Assembly: GCA_950022655.1 (NCBI GenBank)
Contig: OX465587.1
Coordinates: 35,025,153 to 35,089,152, forward strand
Length of the DNA: 64,000 nt
Direction: 5' to 3'
DNA from: Alentia gelatinosa
Taxonomy: Eukaryota > Annelida > Polychaeta > Phyllodocida > Polynoidae
Shown in pieces: positions 34,513 to 45,203 of the stretch. Within the stretch, counting starts at the first letter, position 1. Every line of letters begins with the position of its first letter. The translations under genes and the position numbers were made by a program. A model generated the notes under the pieces. It was not told the DNA's origin. It was given only the letters and a program-made list of their open reading frames with translations, and ran no database searches.

Positions 34513-35827
34513 GAGGTTGGAATGCCCCTTCTCCTTGTCAATGAATCTCGCTATCTGGTCCGGGTATCCCGTGGCACAGGGAACCCGAACCTAACGAAAT
34601 CAATGAGTTCCTCCTTTCCGGGGATACCCGAGAGGTATCGGATCAGTAGGGATCTCGATACGGGCCCCGAGGGCGTTGGGCATCCCCGTACGCCGCACCC
34701 GGTCGTAGATGTCGGCGTGTCCCGGCGGCCCGGGGGCGGAGAAGTGGGGCCAGTGGGCCCGCCTATGTCCGGCGAATGTGCCGGGGTCGGTCCAGACTCC
34801 AGAAGTGGGAATACCTGTCTCGCAGAACTCCCTAACGGCATCGAAGTCGATTCGTAGATTATCGTTGCCGTCCTCCCGGGGCAATTGCCGAGCCAATTGC
34901 TCCACATCCCCGCCGTCGCTCCTATACACGGGAGTGTATTCCTCAGGGGGCGGGGATTTCTGCTTGCGTGAGTCCCCCACGTGCTCGGCACGCGGTGTTG
35001 TTGTCACGTGGGGTGTGACGTCACGGGTCGTGCACTCCCTGACCGGGTCGCCCTCGCTGAGTGCACACGTACCGGGTGCGAGGGGTGTTACACGCGCCAC
35101 ACTCACTCGCGGGGCGTGTCCGGTCCGATTTTTGAAGCCGTTGGTTGTTGTTTCTGCACTCCTGAGAGGTCGGTGGTGCGCAGCATGAGTCCAGCCTGCG
35201 GCATCCGGCGTGGGGCAGGTGCGGGTGTTGGTGCAGCACTCTCATACCCGCCACCGTACAACAGCTTCCTGTTGCACGCGTGTATAGAGTGCGTGCACAT
35301 CCTGCCGACCGAATCACAAAACGAGCACACGTGCACCCATTTGATTCCGCCATCTTGGTGGCCGTTCCGCTGTCGACACCCCCTCTCCGAGTTGAATGCC
35401 CGGCACGGCAGCTCCCGTCCTCCGGCCTTGCCCGTGTCCTGACCGTCGTGCACCGTCGTGGTCGCCGTCATCGCGAGCCGGACACGCTCGTCCTGTATGC
35501 GCACATGGTCGGACCAGTAAATCCTCCCGGCCTCGACCTGGTCAAAAACGTACTGCGACCAACGCCTGACTCCGGCCCACGGCCGAGTCTGGGCATCACT
35601 TGATACCTGGGACAGGTGGCGATACATGTCCCTCCTGTCCTCCTCGGGGACAGCCCGGTGGTCCTCCATCATGACCAGAAACGCGCTTACATACTCCATT
35701 GGACCGAGCGTGCCCCGGACCTCGAGCTTCTGGTTCACGGTGAAGAGGCCCTCGCGTTCCACATACATGTAAGGTTTGGACAGTAATCTAACGGTATGAA
35801 GATCTGAACTAAACCTACCGGCCGTAC
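34513..35827 (-). pseudogene. Truncated gag and pre-RT region, unit 1 of YR element 3
   Basis: The gag C-terminal half (35768-35103) carries a zinc-binding cluster, CRAFNSERGCRQRNGHQDGG, followed by HVCSFCDSVGRMCTHS. It is cut at 35827, where the 255-bp repeat of unit 2 begins, so the first about 130 gag residues and the promoter are absent. A second frame (35106-34600) covers a linker ending near the RT start. Confidence 0.7.
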
Positions 35828-36082
35828 CATTACCCTATCCCCGGATAAAAGTAGAGAAGCAGTAGCTGGGAGTATAAAATTTTATTGAATTTTATGGATG
35901 AAATTATGTCGACCTTACTGGACGATCATATTAATATGTAATATGGATATGAATGGTAAGTGATATTACATAATGGTAATTGACATGTATAATAAAGGTC
36001 AATTAATATAAGTATAAAATATGATATACAATACAGTAGTATGAAAAATACGTAGGTAATTGTATATGAGAATGAAATAGCC
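35828..36082 (-). repeat. 255-bp direct repeat of YR element 3, copy 3 (unit junction)
   Basis: Joins the end of unit 2 to the truncated gag of unit 1 (minus reading). Confidence 0.9.
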
Positions 36083-36120
36083 AAGAGCCAATATATGGAG
36101 AGGGGGGGTGGGAAAATTTT

Positions 36121-37086
36121 TTAAGAGGTATTGTTGAGGGACATAATCAAAGCTTGATTCACAGCGGAGGCATCAGTGTCCTTGATGTATGTCCGGTGGG
36201 CATTAGACTTCCAGCCCCCGTACCGCTGTATGGCGAGTTCCGGCATACCGGCCTGGAATGCCTGCGTCGCGGCAGCCTTCCGGAGGCTGTGGAGTGTGTA
36301 TGTAGGGGGCTGGTTTGCCGCCTGGAGGAGTGACTTCCATTCCCTCGACAGGACTCTGGTCGTGAGGATCTCTCCGTTCGCCAGGCTGAGGAATGGAGCC
36401 GTAGGGTCGGCCGTAGGTGCGGCCGCGATCATGGTCCGGATGGCCCGCACCGGGCAGGAGGACGGTTTGGGGGAGGCGCGTATCACGACTGTCTTTTCCT
36501 CCCCCGCCCTCTGCATGTTTTTCGCGGCTTTGACCCTTATCGATGCTTGAGTGGGCGTGACAGGTGTCGCGCCGGGTCGTACTTTGCCGTAGATGGTGGG
36601 GCCACTTTGCTTTGCCGCAGGGCGGCAAAGTAGATAATCAGAACCGCGGCTCTCAGCCCGATGTGCATCGTGGAGTCTGTGAGGGCCGTGTTGGCCGCTC
36701 TGAAGACGTCCATTGGGACCGGAGGCTTGACGTTGGGATGGTATTCCTTGTTCCGCCTCATTGCATCCAGTGCGTGCCTCACCCGGAAATCCTCGGTTGC
36801 CACGACATCGCCGCCCGTCAGCCGGAGGTGTGACCGGACGTGCGACAGCTGGTTCGCGACCGTCGCAGGGGAGGGGGCGTGGCCCGCGACGTACTCTAGG
36901 TACGCCGTGGTGAAGGACACAGTGGGTCTCTGTGGGTCCGCCCCCATCCTCCGGCAAAAGGCTAGGTAGGTCGCGACGGCACTCCGCTGGTTCGCGACCG
37001 TTCCAGGGGCACGCGCCTCGCACTGCCGCGCAGATGCCCTCGTCTGGAGTGATCGTAGCGCCGGATCTGCAGGCGAGACGGAGAAC
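36121..37086 (-). pseudogene. Tyrosine recombinase, unit 2 of YR element 3, 19-bp deletion
   Basis: Same protein as unit 1, but 19 bases are missing near 36560. The lost segment lies between two GGCGTGAC copies, suggesting slippage. The shift ends the recombinase frame after about 136 residues past the internal Met and fuses its catalytic half (HSLRKAA, HRTYI) to the out-of-frame tail of the RT frame. The recombinase is therefore broken here. Confidence 0.8.
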
Positions 37087-38448
37087 AGGGTAGAAAGAGG
37101 TGTGTGTGCATGGAATCACTTCAACGAGGGAATGAAAATTGATATAATTAACGGCCGTCATGAAGTCTCGCGAGGTCAGATGGGCTCGGCTGAGGGCATC
37201 TGCTACGGTGTTCAGTACACCCGGGACGTGTGTGTACACGAACTCCACCTGGAGCCTGGCCTGGACCGTCCAGGCCTGACGGGCACACTTGGCCAGAACG
37301 GGGTTCCTAGCACGTCCCGACCTGAGTGCCTGGACGGTCCCCATGTTATCGCAGTACACTTCCACGCATGTCCCTCGGTTGCAATCCGTCAGGAAGGTAC
37401 ACATGGCGTACACCGTGTTGAGGGCCTCGAGCTCGGCGATACAGTTTACGGGGTCTTCCACGGGGCAGACCCTACCGCAGTAGTAGTATCTCCCAACCGT
37501 GCCCCCTACTCCGCTGAGGCACGCGTCCACGATGATGCATTTGGTGGGAGGCCCTCGAGGTATCAGGGCATGGCCGTTCCATCTCTCGGCGAACCGCAGG
37601 AACCACTGGAGGTCCTGCCGCATCTCCGAGTTGACGTTGATGTAGTATCCGGCCATGCCCCGGAGGGCCTCGAGCAGTTTGCTGAGGAACGGTCGGGCCG
37701 GCCGTATACACTTCGCCACGTGGAGGACCCGACCGAGGACCGACTGCAGTTGGCGTTTCGTCAGCGAGCGTTTGGTTGAGACGGCCCTCACGTGCTCCCG
37801 CACGTCCTGTAGTTTGTCCCGGGGGATACTGAGGGACATATCCACGGAGTTTATGACTATCCCTAGCCACGTCACAACCCGGCTCGGGGGCTGCGCCTTT
37901 TCCCTGGCCTCGGGGAGGCCCAGCTCCCTGAAGAGCTCCCGCGCTGTCTCGAAGTCGGCGGCCGCCTTGTCGGCCGTCGGGGAGAGGATTATAAGGTCGT
38001 CCAGGTACATCGCGGCATCGACCCCCTTCTGGCCGAGGATCTTGACGATGGCATCTGCTACGCACTGCATGTGGTAGGAGGAGGCGCGGGCACCGAACGG
38101 CATGGCCGTATCGCAGTAGTACCCCTCCCCCCACGTGAAGCAGAGCAGAGGCCAGTCGAGGGGGTCGCACCGGAAGTTCTTATACGCCCGTGCGATGTCG
38201 ATGGTGGACATATAACTCCCCGGCCCCGAGGCCACCAGGCGGCCGACGAAGCCATCGACGGTCGGGAGGCCATGTTCTCTCTCTTCACCGTAGACAGAGT
38301 TTTTCACGATGTAGCCGTTAACGCTGGATTCCTTGGGGTACGTCATATCCGTGATAACGCGCCGATCAGACGTACCCCTCTTCTCGCGTGTCATTAACGG
38401 CGACACGTGGCACCACGGCTGAAAGGAGGGGTCCTCGAATGGACCCAT
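37000..38448 (-). CDS. Reverse transcriptase-RNase H, unit 2 of YR element 3
   Basis: Equivalent to unit 1, with the same YLDD and RNase H residues. Through the 19-bp deletion in the overlapping recombinase gene, its frame runs on to 36121 and ends with recombinase C-terminal residues, a 775-codon chimaera created by mutation. Confidence 0.82.
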
Positions 38449-39042
38449 GAGGTTGGAATGCCCCTTCTCCTTGTCAATGAATCTCGCTATCTGGTCCGGG
38501 TATCCCGTGGCACAGGGAACCCGAACCTAACGAAATCAATGAGTTCCTCCTTTCCGGGGATACCCGAGAGGTATCGGATCAGTAGGGATCTCGATACGGG
38601 CCCCGAGGGCGTTGGGCATCCCCGTACGCCGCACCCGGTCGTAGATGTCGGCGTGTCCCGGCGGCCCGGGGGCGGAGAAGTGGGGCCAGTGGGCCCGCCT
38701 ATGTCCGGCGAATGTGCCGGGGTCGGTCCAGACTCCAGAAGTGGGAATACCTGTCTCGCAGAACTCCCTAACGGCATCGAAGTCGATTCGTAGATTATCG
38801 TTGCCGTCCTCCCGGGGCAATTGCCGAGCCAATTGCTCCACATCCCCGCCGTCGCTCCTATACACGGGAGTGTATTCCTCAGGGGGCGGTGATTTCTGCT
38901 TGCGTGAGTCCCCCACGTGCTCGGCACGCGGTGTTGTTGTCACGTGGGGTGTGACGTCACGGGTCGTGCACTCCCTGACCGGGTCGCCCTCGCTGAGTGC
39001 ACACGTACCGGGTGCAAGGGGTGTTACACGCGCCACACTCAC
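38449..39042 (-). pseudogene. Pre-RT linker of unit 2, frameshifted
   Basis: The frame 39042-38536 ends with ALGARIEIPTD, and a second frame supplies RYLSGIPGKEELIDFVRFGF before the RT frame starts. The pieces read as one RT leader split by two shifts near 38590 and 38515. Unit 1 shows the same breaks. Confidence 0.5.
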
Positions 39043-40169
39043 TCGCGGGGCGTGTCCGGTCCGATTTTTGAAGCCGTTGGTTGTTGTTTCTGCACTCCTG
39101 AGAGGTCGGTGGTGCGCAGCATGAGTCCAGCCTGCGGCATCCGGCGTGGGGCAGGTGCGGGTGTTGGTGCAGCACTCTCATACCCGCCACCGTACAACAG
39201 CTTCCTGTTGCACGCGTGTATAGAGTGCGTGCACATCCTGCCGACCGAATCACAAAACGAGCACACGTGCACCCATTTGATTCCGCCATCTTGGTGGCCG
39301 TTCCGCTGTCGACACCCCCTCTCCGAGTTGAATGCCCGGCACGGCAGCTCCCGTCCTCCGGCCTTGCCCGTGTCCTGACCGTCGTGCACCGTCGTGGTCG
39401 CCGTCATCGCGAGCCGGACACGCTCGTCCTGTATGCGCACATGGTCGGACCAGTAAATCCTCCCGGCCTCGACCTGGTCAAAAACGTACTGCGACCAACG
39501 CCTGACTCCGGCCCACGGCCGAGTCTGGGCATCACTTGATACCTGGGACAGGTGGCGATACATGTCCCTCCTGTCCTCCTCGGGGACAGCCCGGTGGTCC
39601 TCCATCATGACCAGAAACGCGCTTACATACTCCATTGGACCGAGCGTGCCCCGGACCTCGAGCTTCTGGTTCACGGTGAAGAGGCCCTCGCGTTCCACAT
39701 ACATGTAAGGTTTGGACAGTAATCTAACGGTATGAAGATCTGAACTAAACCTACCGGCCGTGCGGTCGTGTCGGAGTCCCTCACGGTCGAGTTCTTTCTG
39801 GAGGAGCTCGTCTGGGAGGTACCGGTCGCGAAGCTGACGGGGAGCCGGGAGACGGGATGCTTGATCGTGGGCCCAGTCCCTGGTCCGGTCCTCCGCGACG
39901 CTGGCCTCTCTAACGGTCGCCGGTTGAGATGCCCTCGATGGTGATTTTGCCCGTTGAAGTCCTTTTATCGCCTCGAGTATCTGAGCGACATTCCCCTCCA
40001 GGGCCGTTATTCTCGACGTCTTGACCGTCAAGCCGTTCTCAGAAACGGAGTCCACGTGTTCGTTCGACGCCTGTGTCGATCCCCTCAGCGTGGCCTCGGA
40101 CCCTGCGGCCGCCTGCGGTGCCTGAGACGTGCTAGGCACGGGCGTGTTCCTGGTATTAGGCATTTCCAC
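39039..40169 (-). CDS. Gag-like protein, unit 2 of YR element 3
   Basis: 376 codons from ATG at 40169 (MEMPNTRNTPVPSTSQAPQA). Disordered N-terminus, a short coiled-coil segment (SRITALEGNVAQILEAIKGL), a central domain, and a C-terminal Cys/His cluster (CRAFNSERGC...HVCSFCDSVGRMC) likely to bind zinc and RNA. Intact. Confidence 0.75.
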   Translation of the reverse strand: MEMPNTRNTPVPSTSQAPQAAAGSEATLRGSTQASNEHVDSVSENGLTVKTSRITALEGNVAQILEAIKGLQRAKSPSRASQPATVREASVAEDRTRDWAHDQASRLPAPRQLRDRYLPDELLQKELDREGLRHDRTAGRFSSDLHTVRLLSKPYMYVEREGLFTVNQKLEVRGTLGPMEYVSAFLVMMEDHRAVPEEDRRDMYRHLSQVSSDAQTRPWAGVRRWSQYVFDQVEAGRIYWSDHVRIQDERVRLAMTATTTVHDGQDTGKAGGRELPCRAFNSERGCRQRNGHQDGGIKWVHVCSFCDSVGRMCTHSIHACNRKLLYGGGYESAAPTPAPAPRRMPQAGLMLRTTDLSGVQKQQPTASKIGPDTPRE

Positions 40170-40276
40170 TTCTTTCTATCGTTCTATCGCCCTCTTATCG
40201 TGTGTATGGCGTGCTGGCCTATACTCGGGGAGTATTGGGCTGCGAGCACGTGCCAAGGAGACGAAAAAAGGTGCTG

Positions 40277-40372
40277 TGGTCACCGTACATGGTCATCGAT
40301 CACGATCTGGGAGAATTGACCATATGCGGGTGCTCAGGCCGCTGAGGACACCCTGAGTTTGAAACAGGTCTG
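40277..40372. repeat. Right inverted repeat flanking the YR tandem block
   Basis: TGGTCACCGTACATGGTCAT and following bases mirror 30488-30535; the outer part ends CAGGTCTG. It directly abuts the 5' edge of YR unit 2. Confidence 0.6.
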
Positions 40373-41159
40373 CCTGGTCTGTAGAGTTACACATAGTACT
40401 CATACGTGGCCTGAATGTCATACAGGTAGCCAGTGTTATACACACCATGTAGGCGGCCTGTATGCAGAGCCACTCTCCCAGCAGATATCCTGCGCTCTAC
40501 TTCCTGTGGTCGCCAACCAACTGTTTGGGCTCAAATCTGACCCATACGCCAGTTTTTCAATTATCCTAAATTCTGAGAGATTTGCAAGGTATTCTGTGTT
40601 CTACATGTAAATAGAGATGCACATATTTATATGATGAATAAAATATGCTCATTTCTATTATCATTTATGTCAAACCAGACACAGCCTCCGGGATTACTTT
40701 CTACAGTGGAAAGCACCTCATGTGTTGCTGGGCTTTGTTTTGTCAACAATGCCATGTGCTCCTCTGAAGGAGCAGTCTAATCAACTGTGAATTCCCATCA
40801 TAAAATGGGTTAAGTCTGAATAAGAAACAGCTGGATTGTCTGTGAAGCTCCTTTAACAATTCCCATATTTCCATACACATGATATGTGGGTTGTTTGACT
40901 TGTATAACTTTTGACAGCTGCCTTGTTTTGAATCTGAAATGTTGCCTGATTCCCCCTGTACTCTGTGGATACCCTGAGACCAGCACATGACGTCACTGGG
41001 TTGGAGCAGAGATTAAGCCAGCACTAAAGCTGCGAAAGATCTGGGGGGAGAGTGACACAGAGCTCCACTCTCCTCCCAGCTGATAATTGTACCTGCTTGC
41101 ACCGCTATACGCATGCTTATATTCATGCTGGGTGGGACCAATTCTTTTGGATTCATTAA
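40373..41159. other. No gene recognised
   Basis: Unique sequence. Short open frames on both strands have no recognisable domain. Confidence 0.5.
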
Positions 41160-41500
41160 CTGAGCCTAAAGGCCTTCCTCCACTCTGCGACTGGGGGAGC
41201 TTGCGATGCGGTACCTCCATTCTGCGACTGGAGGTACCGGCTTGGCGTACCGCATGTACCTCGGATCGCAAAGTAACATCGATTCTGTGTGGAGACTACC
41301 CCGCTTGCAACTGGAGTGCTTGCGATTCTAGGTACATAGGGTACACCAGTCTGAGACTGGGAGTACCAGATATCAAACATGTTTGTTATATAAAAACGCT
41401 TGTGATCCCGGGTACATGCGGTACCTCCAGTCTGAGACTGGGTGTACCGGTACGCCCAGTCTCAGACTGGAGGTACCTAGGTACCTAGAATCGCACAGTG
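41160..41500. repeat. Array of short hairpins based on CCAGTCTGAGACTGG
   Basis: Six related units of the form TCC.CTCTG.GACTGG..GTACC occur in both orientations. At about 41419-41476, GGTACCTCCAGTCTGAGACT and its partner form a 58-bp near-perfect palindrome, each half itself containing the palindrome CCAGTCTGAGACTGG. Overlapping open frames on both strands arise from the symmetry. Confidence 0.65.
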
Positions 41501-41509
41501 GAGACAGGG

Positions 41510-42290
41510 CTTTATTGCCTTTTATCATCTTCAGCGATTTCAATAGAAATTGCGCCAACACCCATTTACTCACTTATTCGAATCTGAAAAACTGTAAGAA
41601 CTTGAACCGGACTCAATCCCATTCTGGATCAACAAAGACTATAGCGACACCTCATATCTATGTTGAGAGTATATTATATTGCATCATACTCAGCTATTAA
41701 CCTAGCAAACATTCTAAGAAACATCAGCTGTCAGCCAATAATAAGGTCTCACCTCCCATGAAAGTGATAGTGAAACATGTTGTAAATTGGTATGTATTCT
41801 GATCCGAGTAACATCAATGTGATTTGTTATCTCGTCCATATCCTCCATGTCAATGATGAACTACAGAGCTCAATTTCAATAGAAATCAAGCCTGCTATAG
41901 AAAAAATACACCGAACATCCATACGCTAAATATTTCATAGATCGCTAACTAAAACACTGATATCGCTGTTATTCGGGAGGCATAAAATTGATCTAGATGC
42001 CTGTTCCAATAATAATTGCCATAATCATAATGGCCCTTTACAAAACCATCTGGCTCGATTTCAAATGAAATCAGGCAGAGTATATATATATACTCTGCCT
42101 GAACATATTGTACATATATTATCCTTAGGTTGATGTCAACACATAGACATTGACCTGGTAAACCTAATAAGCAAGTTACTTGATGGTTAAATCATATCAC
42201 CTGAAACAATGCAAAGCAGAGCTCAGCTGCCGCATCTTTATTTACTATTATTTACCCCTTTTCCACTATTAGCACTGACAAAGTAATGTC
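41510..42290. other. No gene recognised; one perfect palindrome
   Basis: AT-rich. A perfect 32-bp palindrome, TCAGGCAGAGTATATA and its complement, lies at 42071-42102. Confidence 0.5.
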
Positions 42291-42299
42291 TGTAAGGCC

Positions 42300-42626
42300 A
42301 GGTAGGGTGTTAGTATATACCGCCAGGGGATGGGTCTTTTCAGGCCAATTGTGATAATTTCACTGTTTGATCATGTGATAAAACACGTTACCTTGAATAT
42401 TGTTTTATGAGTATTTCCAAATCGTAATGGTAATGTCATACCAACATTCTGTGAAAATTTCATCATTATTGATTAATTATTTACAAAGTTATTATGCTTA
42501 AACTATGATTTTGTAAGTCTTAGAAAATGATGCCTTACGGCATCATCCGGCCACACACGGCAATGCCTTAAGGCATCATCCGGCCATGTGCGGCAATGCC
42601 TTAAGGCATCACCCGGCGCCAAAGGG
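42300..42626. mobile_element. MITE of the CCCTTT/TTAA palindrome family, left end decayed
   Basis: The right end GGCGCCAAAGGG is followed by TTAA (42627-42630). Inward lie three palindromes (ATGCCTTAAGGCAT and one variant ATGCCTTACGGCAT) at 36-base spacing, as at 24039 and 61320. The left end matches the interior of the 24039 MITE only loosely (CCGCCAGGGGATGGGTC), so the left terminus is unclear. Confidence 0.6.
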
Positions 42627-42791
42627 TTAAGCGGAAGGAGCCGATAGGACCAATTTGTAACTTTGTTATACTTCGTTCATCGCACTTATAGTTACATTGT
42701 TAATCACTTGCACCCTCACTGGCACATTTACATTGCACCTTACGACCTCAAACATCCTCATCTTGTATACTCTCTCATATCTTACCTATAA

Positions 42792-44165
42792 ATGACTACA
42801 CGGGTTCGAGACCTAGACAATCTGAAAGGGCTTAAAGTCCTACACTACAACATTTGGAGCCTTCACAAACAGAAGGATGAAGTGTTTGAATTACTCAAGG
42901 GTTGTGACATTATCTCCCTAAGTGAAACCTGGCTGACGGACATGACTCCGGACAGTTACCTAACGTGGGAAAATAATACCCTGTTTAGGCTCGACAGCAC
43001 CCATAAAAAAGGGGGTGGAGTGGCGTGCTACCTATCAAAAACCCTAGCGTCAAACGCCATATTAGATGACGACTTATCGATCATGACAACATATATCGAA
43101 TGTTTAGTTTTAAGAGTCACGAGACCAGAGCAAAGATCCCTCCTCATCGTGAACACATACATACCACATAAGAGTGTAGCTAAACAGGCCCTACCAGACC
43201 TCCATCAACTGGAGGTTTGGTTGCTGGGAGACTTCAATATCGACTTCTTCCAACCTACTAGTACCCAGGCTGAGGCCCTAGACGAGTTAAGTAGGAACCT
43301 TGGGTGTACTAGGCTCATAAATGAGTGCACTAGACCATACAGTGGTACCTGCATTGATAACATCTTTACGAATGCTTTAAGCATAACCAGCAGCGGAACA
43401 CTGAACTACCTAGCAAGTGACCACCTACCAGTGTTCGCAATATCAAAGAAAGAAAGACCAAGTAATGAAAAATGTTCATTCAAAGGAAGAGACTATAAAG
43501 GGTATAATTCTGAGTGCCTTCACGAATGGCTTATTAATACCAACTGGCAGGAGTTTAGGCAGCTACCGACCTGCGATAGCAAATGGGATTTTATAGAAGA
43601 TAGAATCGTGGGGTATCTAGACTCTGCATGCCCCATAAGAAACTGGTCTTTTAGGAAAAAGAGCGCTGAATGGATGTCAGCCGACATCATGGAATACGTA
43701 GTAGAGAGAGAACACTATATGAACAAGTACCTCAGAAGAAAAGACTTGCACGATCTACACCATGCAAAGCGCATTAGAAATATCATAACTAGGCAGGTCA
43801 AGTGGGCTAAAGGGGATTATGTTAAAACTAAACTAGATAAGACAAAAAAAGACCAGAAAAGGTTCTGGCGGGAGCTAAAAGACATCATAGAGCCCAAAAA
43901 GACAAATATCCCACCGACCTTGGTAAATTCAACGACAGGTAAGGTAATCGGGCCACAAGACTCACCTGCTTATATCAATGACTATTTTTCAGGAATAGGC
44001 CATGAACTAGCGAGAAATATCAATGAGCAAGTTGAGGTGAATTACCTGACGGAGTCAGACCGTAGGAGCTATATAGGCCACTGCCCCCCCCGAAAGTCTC
44101 GACCGAAACAGTTGCAGGGCTGGTCAAATCAATCAATGTCAACAAACCTTCTGGTATAGACGGTG
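42792..44165 (+). pseudogene. APE-type endonuclease domain of LINE 1
   Basis: From ATG at 42792: LKVLHYNIWSLHKQ, SLSETWLTD (catalytic Glu), LLGDFNIDFF and YLASDHLPVFAI (catalytic Asp-His) are the signature blocks of apurinic-type endonucleases of LINEs. The enzyme nicks target DNA to prime reverse transcription. The frame is lost in a C8 run near 44083-44090, a one-base shift, and continues in the next frame. Confidence 0.85.
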
Positions 44166-45203
44166 TGAGAACAAGCGTGCTTAAGGATGCACTAGGAATG
44201 TTATTACCGGAACTCGTGCATCTATACCAGTTTTCATTTGACATGAGTGAGGTTCCTAAAAAATGGCGGTGTGCGACGGGGACACCAATCCCTAAGAGTG
44301 GGAAGTTGGACAATCCGACAAACTGGCGCCCAATCTCTATTCTGCCTCTGCAGTCCAAGATTGCGGAACGACTAATACACGGCCACTTATCGAGGATCTT
44401 TGAAGAAAATGGAGCCATCGATAAATATCAGTATGGGTATCAGACAGGTAAAAGCACACTTGACGCGATCACTGATTTTGTTGATGATTTCTTTGTTGCG
44501 CGTGATAACAGTCTCATAACCGGAGCTGTGTACGTAGACTTTCGAAAGGCCTTCGACAGTGTACATCATGTGATCTTACTAAGAAAATTGCGAGAGATAA
44601 AACTAGATAGTTGTATCCTGTTCTGGGTAAATAACTACCTGATAGACAGAATGCAACGGACACGGTTTGGCGATATCCTAACAAACTGGAAACAAGTACC
44701 CTACGGTGTGCCCCAGGGCTTAATCCTGGGGCCACTGTTATTCATATATTACATAAATGAAATATCTTGGATACTTAAATCCCATAACCTTACCTACGGC
44801 ATGTATGCCGACAATCTCGTGTTTTACTACTCTGCAAATAATGTCACCAAGGTAGGCGAAAACCTCCAAACTGGGTTAGATAGCCTGTGGCAATGGACAA
44901 AAGACAACTACTTAACCATAAACTGCAGCAAGACAAAAATAGCATGGTATGCCTCAAAAGCAAAAATACGAGGAAATAGATTCCCGGAAGTATACGCAGG
45001 TCTTGAAAAACTCCCGGCGGTACAAGAGTATGTCTACCTCGGAGCTGTTATCAACTCCCAACTAAATTTCATTAAAAATATTAAACTGACCATTAGAAAG
45101 CCAAACCGTAAAGTCTATATGTTGTGCAAAATAAAGCACCTACTGACTAAATCAGCAGCGTGTAGGTTATATAAACAGGCAATAATGCCAGTAATCGATT
45201 ATA
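44090..45203 (+). pseudogene. Reverse transcriptase of LINE 1, first part
   Basis: WRPISILPLQSKIAERLIHG, VYVDFRKAFDSVHH and GVPQGLILGPLLF are Jockey/CR1-superfamily RT motifs. The catalytic box reads MYADNLVFY, with Asn in place of the second aspartate of YADD, which should abolish polymerase activity. The frame is cut at 45203 by the MITE and resumes at 46017 in register. Confidence 0.88.

Larger units (their letters stand above)
31375..40277 (-). mobile_element. YR retrotransposon 3: two head-to-tail units
   Basis: Unit 1 (31873-35827) and unit 2 (35828-about 40277) are about 99.8 percent identical and much richer in GC than their surroundings. Each carries gag, RT-RNase H and an overlapping tyrosine recombinase on minus, with a 255-bp repeat after the recombinase. 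A third repeat copy (31375-31629) follows a 243-base spacer, giving a split-repeat-like 3' end. Unit 1 lacks the gag 5' end because the repeat of unit 2 is joined directly to it. The layout suits circle-based YR retrotransposition or unequal recombination. Confidence 0.85.

Noticed and set aside
32221..35603. Long plus-strand open frames opposite YR element 3
   Set aside because: They are antisense shadows in GC-rich sequence; RT, RNase H and recombinase motifs lie on minus.
41087..41700. Overlapping open frames with repeated SLRLGVP-like peptides
   Set aside because: They mirror the hairpin array in both orientations.
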